Shown one piece after another: positions 1-8,309 of a DNA stretch of 64,000 nt (position 1 is its first letter; the number at the start of each line of letters is the position of its first letter). Below the pieces are notes generated by a model. It ran no database searches, was not told where the DNA came from, and was given only the letters and a program-made list of their open reading frames with translations. Source of the DNA: Planomonospora_B alba (GTDB taxonomy: Bacteria > Actinomycetota > Actinomycetes > Streptosporangiales > Streptosporangiaceae); NCBI RefSeq assembly GCF_039534085.1, contig NZ_BAAAUT010000006.1, positions 121,721 to 185,720 of the forward strand. Reading direction: 5' to 3'. The position numbers and the translations under genes are program-made.

Positions 1-1
1 G

Positions 2-856
2 TCGGTCGAGCTGCCCGACGGGACCGACGTCGTCCTCGGCCTGCCCACGGTGGACGACTACCTCAACCGCAGCCGCTACTTCGGCGCGGTCGTCGGCCGG
101 TACGGCAACCGCATCGCGGGCGGCCGCTTCACCCTCGACGGCACGGAGTACCGGCTGCCGCTCAACAACAACGGCCACAGCCTCCACGGCGGCCTGGCCG
201 GGTTCGACAAGCGGGTCTGGCGGGCCGAGCCGGACGGCGAGCGGGCCGTCCGGCTGACCTACGTCAGCGCGGACGGCGAGGAGGGCTACCCGGGCACGCT
301 CACCGTGAGCGTCACCTACACCCTCACCGACCGCGACGAGCTGCGGATCGACTACCGCGCCACCACGGACGCGCCCACCGTGCTCAACCTGACCAACCAC
401 TCCTACTTCAACCTCGCCGGCGGGGGCGACGTGCTCGGCCACGTCGTCACCATCGAGGCCGACCACTACCTGCCGGTCGACGAGGGCAAGATCCCGCTGC
501 CCGGCGCACCGGCGCCGGTGGCGGGCACGCCGTACGACTTCACCAGGCCGACGGCGGTGGGCGCGCGCCTTTCCGGCTGCTACGACCACTGCTACGTGCT
601 GCGCCCCGGCGGGACGATGCGGGTCCAGGAACCGGTGAGCGGCCGGGCGATGGAGGTGACGACCACCGAGCCGGGGGTCCAGTTCTACACCGGCCACATG
701 CTGGACGGCGTCGCCACGCCGTACGGCAGGCACGCCGGACTCTGCCTGGAGACGCAGCACTTCCCCGACTCGCCCAACCGGCCCGACTTCCCCTCCACCG
801 TGCTCCGCCCGGGGCAGGAGCACGTCTCGGCCACGACCTACCGGTTCCTGTTCTGA
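2..856 (+). CDS. galM: Aldose 1-epimerase (galactose mutarotase), 5'-truncated
   Basis: Interconverts alpha and beta anomers of aldoses, feeding sugars into catabolism in the cytoplasm. The frame is open from base 2, so the N-terminus lies upstream of the window; the GTG at 50 is internal because the preceding codons already read as mutarotase sequence (LPDGTDVVLGLPTVDDY). Family landmarks are GRYGNRIAGGRF, the sugar-binding NNGHSLHGG, the catalytic histidine in LTNHSYFNLAG, and the C-terminal catalytic glutamate in CLETQHFPDSPNRPDFP. It lies directly upstream of a sugar ABC operon on the same strand but is separated from it by about 310 bp with a separate promoter. The identification is firm; substrate preference cannot be read from the sequence. 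Confidence 0.93.
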   Translation, partial: SVELPDGTDVVLGLPTVDDYLNRSRYFGAVVGRYGNRIAGGRFTLDGTEYRLPLNNNGHSLHGGLAGFDKRVWRAEPDGERAVRLTYVSADGEEGYPGTLTVSVTYTLTDRDELRIDYRATTDAPTVLNLTNHSYFNLAGGGDVLGHVVTIEADHYLPVDEGKIPLPGAPAPVAGTPYDFTRPTAVGARLSGCYDHCYVLRPGGTMRVQEPVSGRAMEVTTTEPGVQFYTGHMLDGVATPYGRHAGLCLETQHFPDSPNRPDFPSTVLRPGQEHVSATTYRFLF

Positions 857-966
857 CGGGGTCCGGCCCGCCCGGGGAGGTGCGCCGCGACCGGTTCCCG
901 CCGGAGCGGCGCGGCCCTCCATTCCCCAGGAAAAAGCCAGTCATCCCATGACTGGATCTACCCTGT

Positions 967-988
967 TTGCTGCAACCGCTTGTAGCAA
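967..988. promoter_or_regulatory. 22-bp near-palindrome, LacI-type operator candidate
   Basis: An imperfect dyad whose left half reads TTGCTGCAACC and right half GCTTGTAGCAA: nine of eleven base pairs are symmetric about a central CG, as is typical for LacI/GalR family operators. It lies in the 310-bp gap before a sugar ABC operon that ends with a LacI-family gene, which is the natural candidate to bind it. The assignment is inference. Confidence 0.5.
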
Positions 989-1061
989 CGGAGCAATTGT
1001 TTCGAGAATCTCTACCGCCGGAAACCTGACGTTAACCCGGCCACCTGCGGAAACGTTCATG

Positions 1062-1073
1062 CCGATATATCGG
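1062..1073. promoter_or_regulatory. 12-bp perfect palindrome
   Basis: CCGATATATCGG is perfectly self-complementary and lies about 30 bp upstream of the probable -35 box of the sugar operon. It could be a second regulator site; nothing in the window identifies its protein. Confidence 0.3.
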
Positions 1074-1100
1074 TAACAAGCAGGTAACGCCTGCAAAGGG

Positions 1101-1132
1101 TTGACGCGGCTTTCCGGGACCTATAGGAAAGC
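1101..1132 (+). promoter_or_regulatory. Promoter of sugar ABC operon with overlapping inverted repeat
   Basis: TTGACG (1101-1106) and TATAGG (1122-1127) form a sigma-70-type promoter with a 15-bp spacer; a 17-bp reading would use TAGGAA. An inverted repeat, GCTTTCC (1109-1115) and GGAAAGC (1126-1132), spans the spacer and -10 region, a position where bound protein would block RNA polymerase. The local drop in GC content also fits a regulatory region. Confidence 0.55.
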
Positions 1133-1166
1133 GCCATCCAATCACGTCACATCGGGAGGTCCCGTG

Positions 1167-1226
1167 ATGACGATCGAATCAGGAAATGTCCGGGCCCGAT
1201 CCATGCAGGGGTTCCGCCGTGGTTGA
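1167..1226 (+). CDS. Possible 19-codon leader ORF overlapping the permease start
   Basis: A GGGAGG at 1154-1159 is well placed for GTG/ATG codons at 1164/1167. This frame encodes a 19-residue peptide beginning MTIESGN and stops with TGA at 1224-1226, overlapping the first codons of the permease if that gene starts at the GTG at 1219. The strongest ribosome site in the region therefore serves this short frame, suggesting translational coupling. No homology is recognised, and it could simply be an untranslated leader. Confidence 0.35.
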   Translation: MTIESGNVRARSMQGFRRG

Positions 1227-2181
1227 TTCGTTGTCGCTGAAGAAGCCCGTGGTCACGCCCCCCGCCCCCGCACGGGGAAGCGGGCCGGTCGTCAACCGCT
1301 CTCGCCGTGAGGCGTTGGCCGCCTACGCGTTCCTCATCCCGTGGTTCGTGGGCCTGTTCCTGATCACGGTCGGCCCGATCGTGGCCTCGTTCTATCTGTC
1401 CTTCACCAACTACAGCCTCCTGGAGGAGGCCGAGTGGGTCGGGCTGGACAACTACGTCAAGCTGTTCACCGAGGACCCCCGCTTCTGGGCCTCGTTGAAG
1501 GTCACCGCGATCTACGTGGTGGTCTCGGTCCCCCTCCAGCTCGGCTTCGCCCTGGCGCTGGCGCTGCTGCTGGACCGCGGCCTGCGGGGCCTGTCGTTCT
1601 ACCGGTCGGTCTACTACCTGCCCTCGCTGCTCGGCGGCAGCGTGGCGATCGCCATCCTCTGGCGGAAGATCTTCGGAGCCGACGGCCTGGTCAACGCGGT
1701 GCTCGGCCTCTTCGGCGTCGAGGGCACCAGCTACGTCAACAACCCCGACACCGCGCTGAGCACCCTGATCCTGCTGCACGTGTGGACCTTCGGCGCCCCG
1801 ATGGTCATCTTCCTGGCCGGCCTCCGGCAGATCCCGAGCAGCTACTACGAGGCCGCCGCGATCGACGGCGCGGGCGCCGTCCAGCAGTTCAGGTCGATCA
1901 CGCTGCCGCTGCTCACGCCGATCATCTTCTTCAACCTCGTGCTGGAGATCATCAAGTCGTTCCAGTCGTTCACCCAGTCGTTCATCGTCAGCAACGGCAC
2001 CGGCGGCCCGAACGACTCCACGCTCTTCTACACGCTCTACCTCTACCTCAAGGGGTTCAAGCACTACGAGATGGGCTACGCCTCGGCGATGGCCTGGGTG
2101 CTCGTGGTCATCATCGCCGGTCTGACCGGGATCAACTTCCTCGCGTCCAAGTATTGGGTCTTCTATGGCGACAGCAAGTAG
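1219..2181 (+). CDS. Sugar ABC transporter permease (MalF/UgpA type)
   Basis: An inner-membrane permease of a carbohydrate ABC importer, about 320 residues with six predicted membrane segments. The cytoplasmic EAA loop, EAAAIDGAGAVQQFRSITLP, contacts the ATPase. The GTG at 1219 is preferred because AGGGG at 1206-1210 precedes it at good spacing; an ATG at 1186 in the same frame would add eleven residues but has its purine run directly abutting it. The 3' end overlaps the second permease by 17 nt. No ATPase gene is present, so a shared MsiK-type ATPase encoded elsewhere is likely, as is usual for actinobacterial sugar importers. Substrate is unknown. Confidence 0.9.
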   Translation: MVDSLSLKKPVVTPPAPARGSGPVVNRSRREALAAYAFLIPWFVGLFLITVGPIVASFYLSFTNYSLLEEAEWVGLDNYVKLFTEDPRFWASLKVTAIYVVVSVPLQLGFALALALLLDRGLRGLSFYRSVYYLPSLLGGSVAIAILWRKIFGADGLVNAVLGLFGVEGTSYVNNPDTALSTLILLHVWTFGAPMVIFLAGLRQIPSSYYEAAAIDGAGAVQQFRSITLPLLTPIIFFNLVLEIIKSFQSFTQSFIVSNGTGGPNDSTLFYTLYLYLKGFKHYEMGYASAMAWVLVVIIAGLTGINFLASKYWVFYGDSK

Positions 2182-3028
2182 CCGGAATCCGGTCCTGTAC
2201 CGGCGCCGGGTCTCCAGGGGTGCCAAGCACCTGATGTTGATCGGCTTCGGCCTGGTCATGCTCTACCCGCTGCTGTGGATGATCTCCAGTTCGCTCAAGC
2301 CGGAGGAGCTGATCTTCCGCGAGCCCGGGCTGATCCCCAGCGAGATCACCTTCGAGAACTACACCGAGGGCTGGGACGCGCTGGCCCACCCCTTCAGCTA
2401 CTACCTGTGGAACTCGGCGCTCATCACGGTGCTGTCGGTCATCGGCAACCTGGCCGCCTGCTCGCTGGCCGCCTACTCCTTCGCCCGGCTGAACTTCCCG
2501 CTGAAGAAGCTCTGGTTCGCGCTCATGCTCGGCACGATCATGCTGCCGCTCCACGTGGTGATCGTCCCGCAGTACATCATGTTCGCCCAGCTGGACATGA
2601 TCAACACGATCTGGCCGCTGATCCTGCCGAAGTTCCTGGCCCACGACTCGTTCTTCATCTTCCTGATGGTCCAGTTCATCAGGACGCTCCCGCGGGAGCT
2701 CGACGAGGCCGCCTCGATCGACGGCGCCGGCTACTGGCGCACCTTCTTCCGGGTCATCCTCCCGCTCTGCACCCCGGCACTGGCCACCACGGCGATCTTC
2801 ACGTTCATCTGGACGTGGAACGACTTCTTCAGCCAGCTGCTCTACCTGAACAACCCCGACAACTTCACCGTCCCGGTGGCGCTGCGCACCTTCCTGGACT
2901 CCAGCGGTGAGTCGTCGTGGGGACCGATGTTCGCCATGTCGATCATCGCCCTCGGACCGATCTTCGGGTTCTTCCTGGCCGGTCAGAAGTACCTGATCCG
3001 CGGTATGGCCACCACGGGTCTCAAGTAA
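2165..3028 (+). CDS. Sugar ABC transporter permease (MalG/UgpE type)
   Basis: Partner permease of the preceding gene, 287 residues, with membrane segments beginning at HLMLIGFGLVMLYPLLWMI and the EAA loop DEAASIDGAGYWRTFFRVI. The start ATG lies inside the end of the upstream permease in another frame, so the two are translationally coupled and probably made in equal amounts. The last segment ends with the usual short cytoplasmic tail (YLIRGMATTGLK). MalG-type subunits pair with MalF-type subunits to form the translocation pore. Confidence 0.92.
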   Translation: MATASSRNPVLYRRRVSRGAKHLMLIGFGLVMLYPLLWMISSSLKPEELIFREPGLIPSEITFENYTEGWDALAHPFSYYLWNSALITVLSVIGNLAACSLAAYSFARLNFPLKKLWFALMLGTIMLPLHVVIVPQYIMFAQLDMINTIWPLILPKFLAHDSFFIFLMVQFIRTLPRELDEAASIDGAGYWRTFFRVILPLCTPALATTAIFTFIWTWNDFFSQLLYLNNPDNFTVPVALRTFLDSSGESSWGPMFAMSIIALGPIFGFFLAGQKYLIRGMATTGLK

Positions 3029-3095
3029 GTCCTGTCCCACCCCGAGCATGTCCTCTTCAACCCCCCTGAAAATGATTAAGAGGAAGGACCGAGAG

Positions 3096-4370
3096 ATGCG
3101 CTCTCTCAAGACGGTTGCCCTTCTCGCCGCGGCGGCACTGACCCTGACCGCCTGCGGCGGCGGCGACGGCGGCGGCGAGTCCGCCGACGGCAAGGTCAAG
3201 ATCCGTTTCTCCTACTGGGGCTCCGACTCCCGGCAGAAGCTCACCGAGCAGGTCATCGCGGCGTTCGAGAAGAAGAACCCGAACATCGACGTGGTCGGCG
3301 AGTTCTCCGACTGGCCGAGCTACTACGAGTCGCTGGCCACCAAGGTCGCGGCCAACGACGCGCCCGACGTCATGACGCTGGAGATCCGCGGTCTGGCCGA
3401 GTACGCCGGCCGGGGCGCCCTCCTCGACCTCGCCGGCAAGGTCAACACCGCCGACCTCGACCAGGAGGTGCTGAAGGCCAACCAGGTCGACGGCAAGCAG
3501 TACGCCATCCCCACCGGCGTCAACGTCTTCGCGATGTACGCCAACAAGGCCGTCCTCGACAAGGCGGGCGTGGAGCTCCCGGACGACAAGACCTGGACCT
3601 GGGACGACTACATCAAGCTCTCCGCCAAGATCAGCGAGGCCGGCAAGGGCGAGTACTACGGCACCGAGTACACCTCCAACAACCCGACCTTCCCCACCAT
3701 CTACGCCGCGCAGCGCGGTGAGAAGCTCTACGACAACGGCAAGATCGGCATCTCGGCCGACACGCTCAAGGCGTGGTGGGGCACCTTCCTCACCATGATC
3801 GAGACCAAGGCCTCGCCCGACGCCGCGAAGATGAACGAGATCATCGCCGGTGGCGTGGAGCAGTCGCTGATCGGCACCAACAAGGGCGCGTTCGGCATGT
3901 GGTGGAGCAACCAGCTCGGCACCCTCAGCAAGGTGTCCGGCTCCGAGCTGACCATGCTCCGCATGCCGAAGCTGGACGCCTCCGGCGGCAACGGCATGTT
4001 CCTCCAGCCCGCCATGCACTGGACGATCTCCAGCAAGACCGAGCACCCGGCCGAGGCGCAGAAGTTCGTCGACTTCCTGCTCAACGACCCGGAGGCCGGC
4101 GGCATCCTGCTCAGCGACCGCGGCCTGCCGATCAACTCCAAGGTCCTGGAGGCCATCAAGGGCAAGCTGACCCCGGCCGACCAGCAGAGCGTGGACTTCA
4201 TCGAGCAGATCAGGAGCGAGCTCACCCAGGCGATCGTCCCCCCGAAGGGCGCCTCGAAGATGGAGGACATCATCAAGCGCTACACCGAGGCGGTGACCGC
4301 CGGGCAGCAGACCCCCGAGGACGCGGCCGCCAAGTTCCTCGAGGAGGCCAACGCGGCCATCTCCGGCTGA
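3096..4370 (+). CDS. Extracellular sugar-binding lipoprotein of ABC importer
   Basis: Family 1 solute-binding protein (MalE-like), 424 residues, that captures the substrate outside the membrane for the two upstream permeases. The ATG at 3096 is chosen because AGGAAGGA (3081-3088) precedes it and it gives a clean lipoprotein signal peptide with lipobox LTAC, so Cys20 would be lipidated. The mature part starts with a Gly/Asp-rich linker, then IRFSYWGSDSRQKLTEQVI, typical of the family. An upstream in-frame ATG at 3048 would add sixteen charged residues and spoil the signal. The ligand is not identifiable; the neighbouring oxidoreductase, hydrolase and mutarotase suggest a decorated oligosaccharide. 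Confidence 0.92.
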   Translation: MRSLKTVALLAAAALTLTACGGGDGGGESADGKVKIRFSYWGSDSRQKLTEQVIAAFEKKNPNIDVVGEFSDWPSYYESLATKVAANDAPDVMTLEIRGLAEYAGRGALLDLAGKVNTADLDQEVLKANQVDGKQYAIPTGVNVFAMYANKAVLDKAGVELPDDKTWTWDDYIKLSAKISEAGKGEYYGTEYTSNNPTFPTIYAAQRGEKLYDNGKIGISADTLKAWWGTFLTMIETKASPDAAKMNEIIAGGVEQSLIGTNKGAFGMWWSNQLGTLSKVSGSELTMLRMPKLDASGGNGMFLQPAMHWTISSKTEHPAEAQKFVDFLLNDPEAGGILLSDRGLPINSKVLEAIKGKLTPADQQSVDFIEQIRSELTQAIVPPKGASKMEDIIKRYTEAVTAGQQTPEDAAAKFLEEANAAISG

Positions 4371-4442
4371 GCCGCCACCGGCCGGGCCGCGCCACCGCTC
4401 GGCCGGACCGCCACCGGCCGGGCCGCCACCGACCGGCCGGCC

Positions 4443-4463
4443 GGCGCCGGGTCACCCGGCGCC
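4443..4463 (+). terminator. GC-rich hairpin between binding protein and oxidoreductase genes
   Basis: GGCGCCGGGT and ACCCGGCGCC form a perfect 10-bp stem around one base. There is no T-run. In operons of this type such a hairpin often protects or partly terminates the abundant binding-protein mRNA. Two copies of the palindrome GCCGTACGGC follow at 4514-4523 and 4543-4552. Confidence 0.45.
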
Positions 4464-4572
4464 TCCTGACCCGGCGCCCGTCGGCCGCCGGCTGAGAAGA
4501 CACCCTCATGCCTGCCGTACGGCTCGTGCGGACCGCGCGCGGGCCGTACGGCACACCAATCGGGGAGAAGAG

Positions 4573-5859
4573 ATGAGATACGCATTCGTCGGGCTCGGCC
4601 ACCGCGCCCAGATGTACGTCGACGCGCTGCTCGGCGACTGGCGGGACACCGGTGAGATCGTCGCCCTGTGCGACACCAACCGGACCCGGATGGACTACTA
4701 CGCCGAGCGCATCGGCGGGGACGTCCCCCGCTTCGCGCCCGACGACTACACCAAGATGCTCGACCTGTGCGACGCGGTGGTCGTCGCCACGGTGGACGCC
4801 ACGCACGCCCACTACGTCATCACGGCGCTGGAGGCGGGCAAGCGCGTGATCGTGGAGAAGCCGCTGACGATCGACGCCGCCGGCTGCGCCGCGATCGCCG
4901 CCGCCGCCGAGCGGAGCACCGGCTCCCTGGTCGTCACCTTCAACTACCGCTACTCGCCCCGCAACTCCGCGGTCCGCCGCCTCATCATGGAGGGCGCGAT
5001 CGGCGAGGTCACCTCCGTGCACTTCGACTGGGCCCTGGACACCATCCACGGCGCCGACTACTTCCGCCGCTGGCACCGCGACAAGGCGAACTCCGGCGGC
5101 CTGCTGGTGCACAAGTCCACCCACCACTTCGACCTGGTCAACTGGTGGCTGGCCGCCACCGCGCGGACCGTGTACGCCCAGGGCGACCTGCGCTTCTACG
5201 GCGCCGAGAACGCCCGCGCCCGCGGCCTGGACGCGCGGCCCGAGCGCGGCCAGGGCGCGCCCGGCCTCGGCAGCGACCCGTTCATCCTGGACATCTCCGC
5301 CGACCCGCGGCTCAAGCGCCTCTACCTGGACGCCGAACACGAGGACGGCTACATCCGCGACCAGGACGTCTTCACCGAGGGCGTCACGATCGAGGACAAC
5401 ATGGCGGTCCTGGTCCGCTACGACAACCGGGCCATGCTCACCTACTCCCTCAACGCGCACGCCCCCTACGAGGGCTACCGGGTCGTCTTCAACGGCACCG
5501 GCGGCCGGATCGAGCTGGAGGTGTGCGAGCGGGCGTGGACGCCGCCGCACGCCGCGATCGACCCGACCGCCGCCTCCAAGGAGCACGCCACGGGCGCCTG
5601 GGAGAGGCTCCTGCTGCACCGGCACTGGCAGGAGGCGGAGGAGATCCCGATCGAGCAGGGCGCCGGCGGCCACGGCGGCGGCGACCGGCTCCTGCTGGAC
5701 GACGTCTTCCGCGGGCCCGGCGACGACGCGCTGGCCCGGCAGGCCGGCTACCTCGACGGCATCCGCAGCGTCATGATCGGCGCCTCGGCCAACGAGTCCA
5801 TCCGCACCGGGCGGCCGGTCCACCTGGTCGACGGCGGCACCCGCATGGCGGACAGCTGA
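4573..5859 (+). CDS. Gfo/Idh/MocA family NAD(P)-dependent oxidoreductase
   Basis: A 428-residue dehydrogenase of the glucose-fructose/inositol dehydrogenase family, acting on a sugar or cyclitol in the cytoplasm. The N-terminal Rossmann fold starts with YAFVGLGHRAQ, and the family EKP motif (residues 95-97, VEKPLT) contacts cofactor and substrate. The GG(L/I)xxHKxTHHFDLVNW segment carries the catalytic-site histidines. It follows the binding-protein gene and immediately precedes the hydrolase gene, so it probably processes the imported sugar. RBS GGGAGAAGAG is well placed. The exact substrate is unknown. Confidence 0.9.
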   Translation: MRYAFVGLGHRAQMYVDALLGDWRDTGEIVALCDTNRTRMDYYAERIGGDVPRFAPDDYTKMLDLCDAVVVATVDATHAHYVITALEAGKRVIVEKPLTIDAAGCAAIAAAAERSTGSLVVTFNYRYSPRNSAVRRLIMEGAIGEVTSVHFDWALDTIHGADYFRRWHRDKANSGGLLVHKSTHHFDLVNWWLAATARTVYAQGDLRFYGAENARARGLDARPERGQGAPGLGSDPFILDISADPRLKRLYLDAEHEDGYIRDQDVFTEGVTIEDNMAVLVRYDNRAMLTYSLNAHAPYEGYRVVFNGTGGRIELEVCERAWTPPHAAIDPTAASKEHATGAWERLLLHRHWQEAEEIPIEQGAGGHGGGDRLLLDDVFRGPGDDALARQAGYLDGIRSVMIGASANESIRTGRPVHLVDGGTRMADS

Positions 5860-5862
5860 GCC

Positions 5863-7014
5863 GTGCGGTCCGATCCTGCCGGCGGTTCCGCCGACAGACC
5901 TGGAAGTCTGCGGCATCTCGGCGAGTTCTCCGCCCTCGCCGGGATCGCCGCGGCGCAGCGCGGGCTGTTCCCCCCGCCTCCCCCCGGTCCCGAACTGCGC
6001 GAGCGGGCGCGCGACGTGCTGGGCGTGCTCGACCTGGCCGCCGCGGACGTGCGGACCGAGCGGACCTGGACGGCGGGCGGCGTCCGCGGCGAGGAGGTCT
6101 CCTGGGACGTCGGCTTCGGCCCCCGGACCCGCGCCTACGTGCTGCGCCCCCGCGAGGCCGGTGACGCGGTGCTGCCGGGCGTGCTCGCGCTGCACTGCCA
6201 CGCCGGCATGAAGTGGGCGGGCAAGGAGAAGATCGCCGACGGCCCGGAGGGCCACTCCGCCGAGGTGGCCCGGCTGCGGGCCTCGATCTACGGCGGCAGG
6301 GCGTGGGCGCAGGAGCTGGCCGCGCGCGGGTTCACCGTGCTGGTGCCCGACGTGCTGGGCTGGGGAAGCCGCCGGATCCCGCTGGCGGACATGCCCGACG
6401 ACGTCCGCGGGCTCCCCGAGCCCGGCCTCGGCGAGGCCGACCGGTACGACGCCGCGGCCGCCCGGTACGAACACGTGCTGGCCAAGTACTGCACCGTGCT
6501 CGGCACCTCCTACGCGGGCGTCGTCGCGGGCGAGGACCTGGCGGCGGCGGCCTACCTGCGCTCGCGCCCCGACGTCGGGGCCGTCGGCTGCGCGGGCCTG
6601 TCCGGCGGCGGCCTGCGCGCGGCCCTGCTCGGCGCCTTCGACCCCGGCACGGCCGCGGTCGCCGTGGTGGCGATGGTCTCCTCCTACCGCGACCTGCTGG
6701 ACGGCCACGTCGCCGGCCACACCTGGATGCTGTACCCCCCGGGGCTGTCCAGGCTCTGCGACCTGCCCGACCTGGTCGCCTGCGCAGCCCCCCGCCCCCT
6801 GCTGGTCTGGTACGGCGAGCACGACCCCATCCTCCCCCCGGCCGGGATGCGCCGCGCCCACACGATGATCCGAAACCACTACCGGCAGGCCCCGGCCGAC
6901 TACACCGGCGTGTTCGCCGATGCGGGTCACTGCTTCGACGTCCCCGCGCAGGAGCGGGTCTTCGACTGGCTCGCCCGCCGTCTGACAGGAGAAAGAGGTG
7001 AGCCATGGCGGTGA
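5863..7014 (+). CDS. Alpha/beta hydrolase (dienelactone hydrolase/acetyl esterase-like)
   Basis: A cytoplasmic alpha/beta hydrolase of 383 residues with no signal peptide. The triad is visible: nucleophile Ser247 in GLSGGG, Asp321 in YGEHDPILPP, and His356 in DAGHCFDVP. The GTG start lies four bases after the oxidoreductase stop, and the 3' end overlaps the LacI gene by 10 nt, so it is embedded in the sugar operon. Such enzymes in sugar operons often remove acetyl or other ester groups from imported oligosaccharides. That role is inferred from context only. Confidence 0.85.
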   Translation: MRSDPAGGSADRPGSLRHLGEFSALAGIAAAQRGLFPPPPPGPELRERARDVLGVLDLAAADVRTERTWTAGGVRGEEVSWDVGFGPRTRAYVLRPREAGDAVLPGVLALHCHAGMKWAGKEKIADGPEGHSAEVARLRASIYGGRAWAQELAARGFTVLVPDVLGWGSRRIPLADMPDDVRGLPEPGLGEADRYDAAAARYEHVLAKYCTVLGTSYAGVVAGEDLAAAAYLRSRPDVGAVGCAGLSGGGLRAALLGAFDPGTAAVAVVAMVSSYRDLLDGHVAGHTWMLYPPGLSRLCDLPDLVACAAPRPLLVWYGEHDPILPPAGMRRAHTMIRNHYRQAPADYTGVFADAGHCFDVPAQERVFDWLARRLTGERGEPWR

Positions 7015-8012
7015 CGATCAGGGATGTGGCGCGGGCGTCGGGGGTGCACGTCTCGACCGTGTCCCGGACGTTCTCCGCCCCGCAGCTGGTGAGCGCGGAG
7101 ACGCGCAACCGGGTGCTGACGGTGGCTGAGGAGCTGGGATACCGGCCGAACCGGGCGGCGCGGGCGCTGACCACGGGGCGCACCCACAACCTGGGGTTGA
7201 TCGTGGCGGACATCGCCAACCCGTTCTTCCCTCCGTTGATCAAGGCGGCGCAGGCGCAGGCGCGGGAGCGGGACTACCACGTGTTCGTGGCGGACACCGA
7301 CGAGGACCCGCTGCTGGAGCAGGAGCTCATCGAGATGCTCTGCAAGCAGGTCGACGGGGTGCTGCTGTGCAGTCCGCGCCTGTCGAACCGGGTGATCGAG
7401 CGGCTGCGGGCGCAGGTGCCGTTCGTGGTGGTCAACCGGAGGGTGAAGGGCCTGTCCACGGTGCTGATGGACGTGGGACAGGGGGTGCGGGCCGCGGTGG
7501 AGCACCTGGCGGCCCTGGGCCACCGCCGGATCGCCCTGCTGTCCGGACCGAGCGGCTCGTGGACGAGCGAGGAGATGCACGCCGCCGCCACCGCCGCCGC
7601 GGACGAGTCGGGCCTGGAGCTGACCGTGCTGCGCCCCAACGAACCGACCGAGCAGGGCGGGCTGGCCGCCGCGGCGGCGGTCGCCGGGTCGGGGGCGACG
7701 GGCGTGCTCTGCTACAACGACCTGGTCGCCCTGGGCCTGATCGAGGGCCTGCACGAGCGGGGGCTGAGCGTGCCCGGTGACCTGAGCGTCATCGGGGTCG
7801 ACGACAGCCTGCCGGGCCGGCTGAACCGGCCGAAGCTGACGACGATCACGATGCCGACCGCGGCCGCCGGCCGGATGGCGGTCGACCTGCTGCTGGCGGC
7901 CGTCAACGCCGGGGACACCGGGACGCCCACGCTGGCCCGGCTGGAGACCCACCTCATCGTGCGCGAGTCCACCCGGGCCGCCGGCCGGGTCGGAGCGCCC
8001 CTGCCCGCCTGA
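7005..8012 (+). CDS. LacI-family transcriptional regulator
   Basis: A 335-residue repressor with an N-terminal LacI helix-turn-helix (VTIRDVARASGVHVSTVSRTF, residues 3-23) and hinge YRPNRAARALTTGRT. A periplasmic-binding-like sensor domain follows, with the conserved GVLCYNDLVALGLIEGL and VIGVDDS segments. It overlaps the hydrolase gene by 10 nt as the last gene of the ABC operon. Its most likely targets are the dyads at 967-988 and 1109-1132 upstream of the first permease gene, giving substrate induction with autoregulation. Effector unknown. Confidence 0.93.
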   Translation: MAVTIRDVARASGVHVSTVSRTFSAPQLVSAETRNRVLTVAEELGYRPNRAARALTTGRTHNLGLIVADIANPFFPPLIKAAQAQARERDYHVFVADTDEDPLLEQELIEMLCKQVDGVLLCSPRLSNRVIERLRAQVPFVVVNRRVKGLSTVLMDVGQGVRAAVEHLAALGHRRIALLSGPSGSWTSEEMHAAATAAADESGLELTVLRPNEPTEQGGLAAAAAVAGSGATGVLCYNDLVALGLIEGLHERGLSVPGDLSVIGVDDSLPGRLNRPKLTTITMPTAAAGRMAVDLLLAAVNAGDTGTPTLARLETHLIVRESTRAAGRVGAPLPA

Positions 8013-8042
8013 ACACGGGCCCGCCTCCCCCCGCGCCTCTGA

Positions 8043-8079
8043 CGCGGCTCCGGGCCCCTCACGGCGGCCCGGAGCCGCG
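8043..8079 (+). terminator. Terminator after the LacI gene
   Basis: A 14-bp perfect stem (CGCGGCTCCGGGCC with its complement at 8066-8079) around a nine-base loop, 30 bp after the last gene of the sugar operon. It lacks a strong T-run, as is common for actinomycete terminators. Confidence 0.7.
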
Positions 8080-8127
8080 CCGGTGTGTCCGAGCTCACGC
8101 CTCCGAAGCAGATCTGATGGCATCGTT

Positions 8128-8160
8128 TTTTTGAATGACTCAAGAAAAGGTGGTTATATA
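8128..8160 (+). promoter_or_regulatory. Catalase promoter with overlapping dyad
   Basis: TTGAAT (8131-8136), an 18-bp spacer and TATATA (8155-8160) make a strong promoter in an unusually AT-rich stretch. The -35 is part of an inverted repeat, TTGAATGACTCAA (8131-8143), which could bind a peroxide-sensing Fur/PerR-type repressor as at other actinobacterial catalase genes. A 5' leader of about 140 nt would precede the coding region. Confidence 0.6.
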
Positions 8161-8309
8161 GGACGTGCCGACCTCCCGCCTCCAGGTGTCGCCCGAGGTG
8201 GAGGCCCCCGCGCCACGCGAGGCACCGACGGCTCCGGCATGCCCGGCCGTCCGGACGGTGCCGCCCCAGGCGTACGCGCATCCACGTCCACCTGATGAAG
8301 GAGACCGAC

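Noticed and set aside
4514..4552. Repeated GCCGTACGGC palindromes as operators
   Set aside because: CCGTACGG-type octamers recur throughout this GC-rich sequence, including inside genes, so two copies are not convincing.
4273..6930. An 885-codon minus-strand frame opposite the oxidoreductase and hydrolase genes
   Set aside because: The plus-strand genes have intact catalytic motifs and operon spacing; the minus frame is low complexity.
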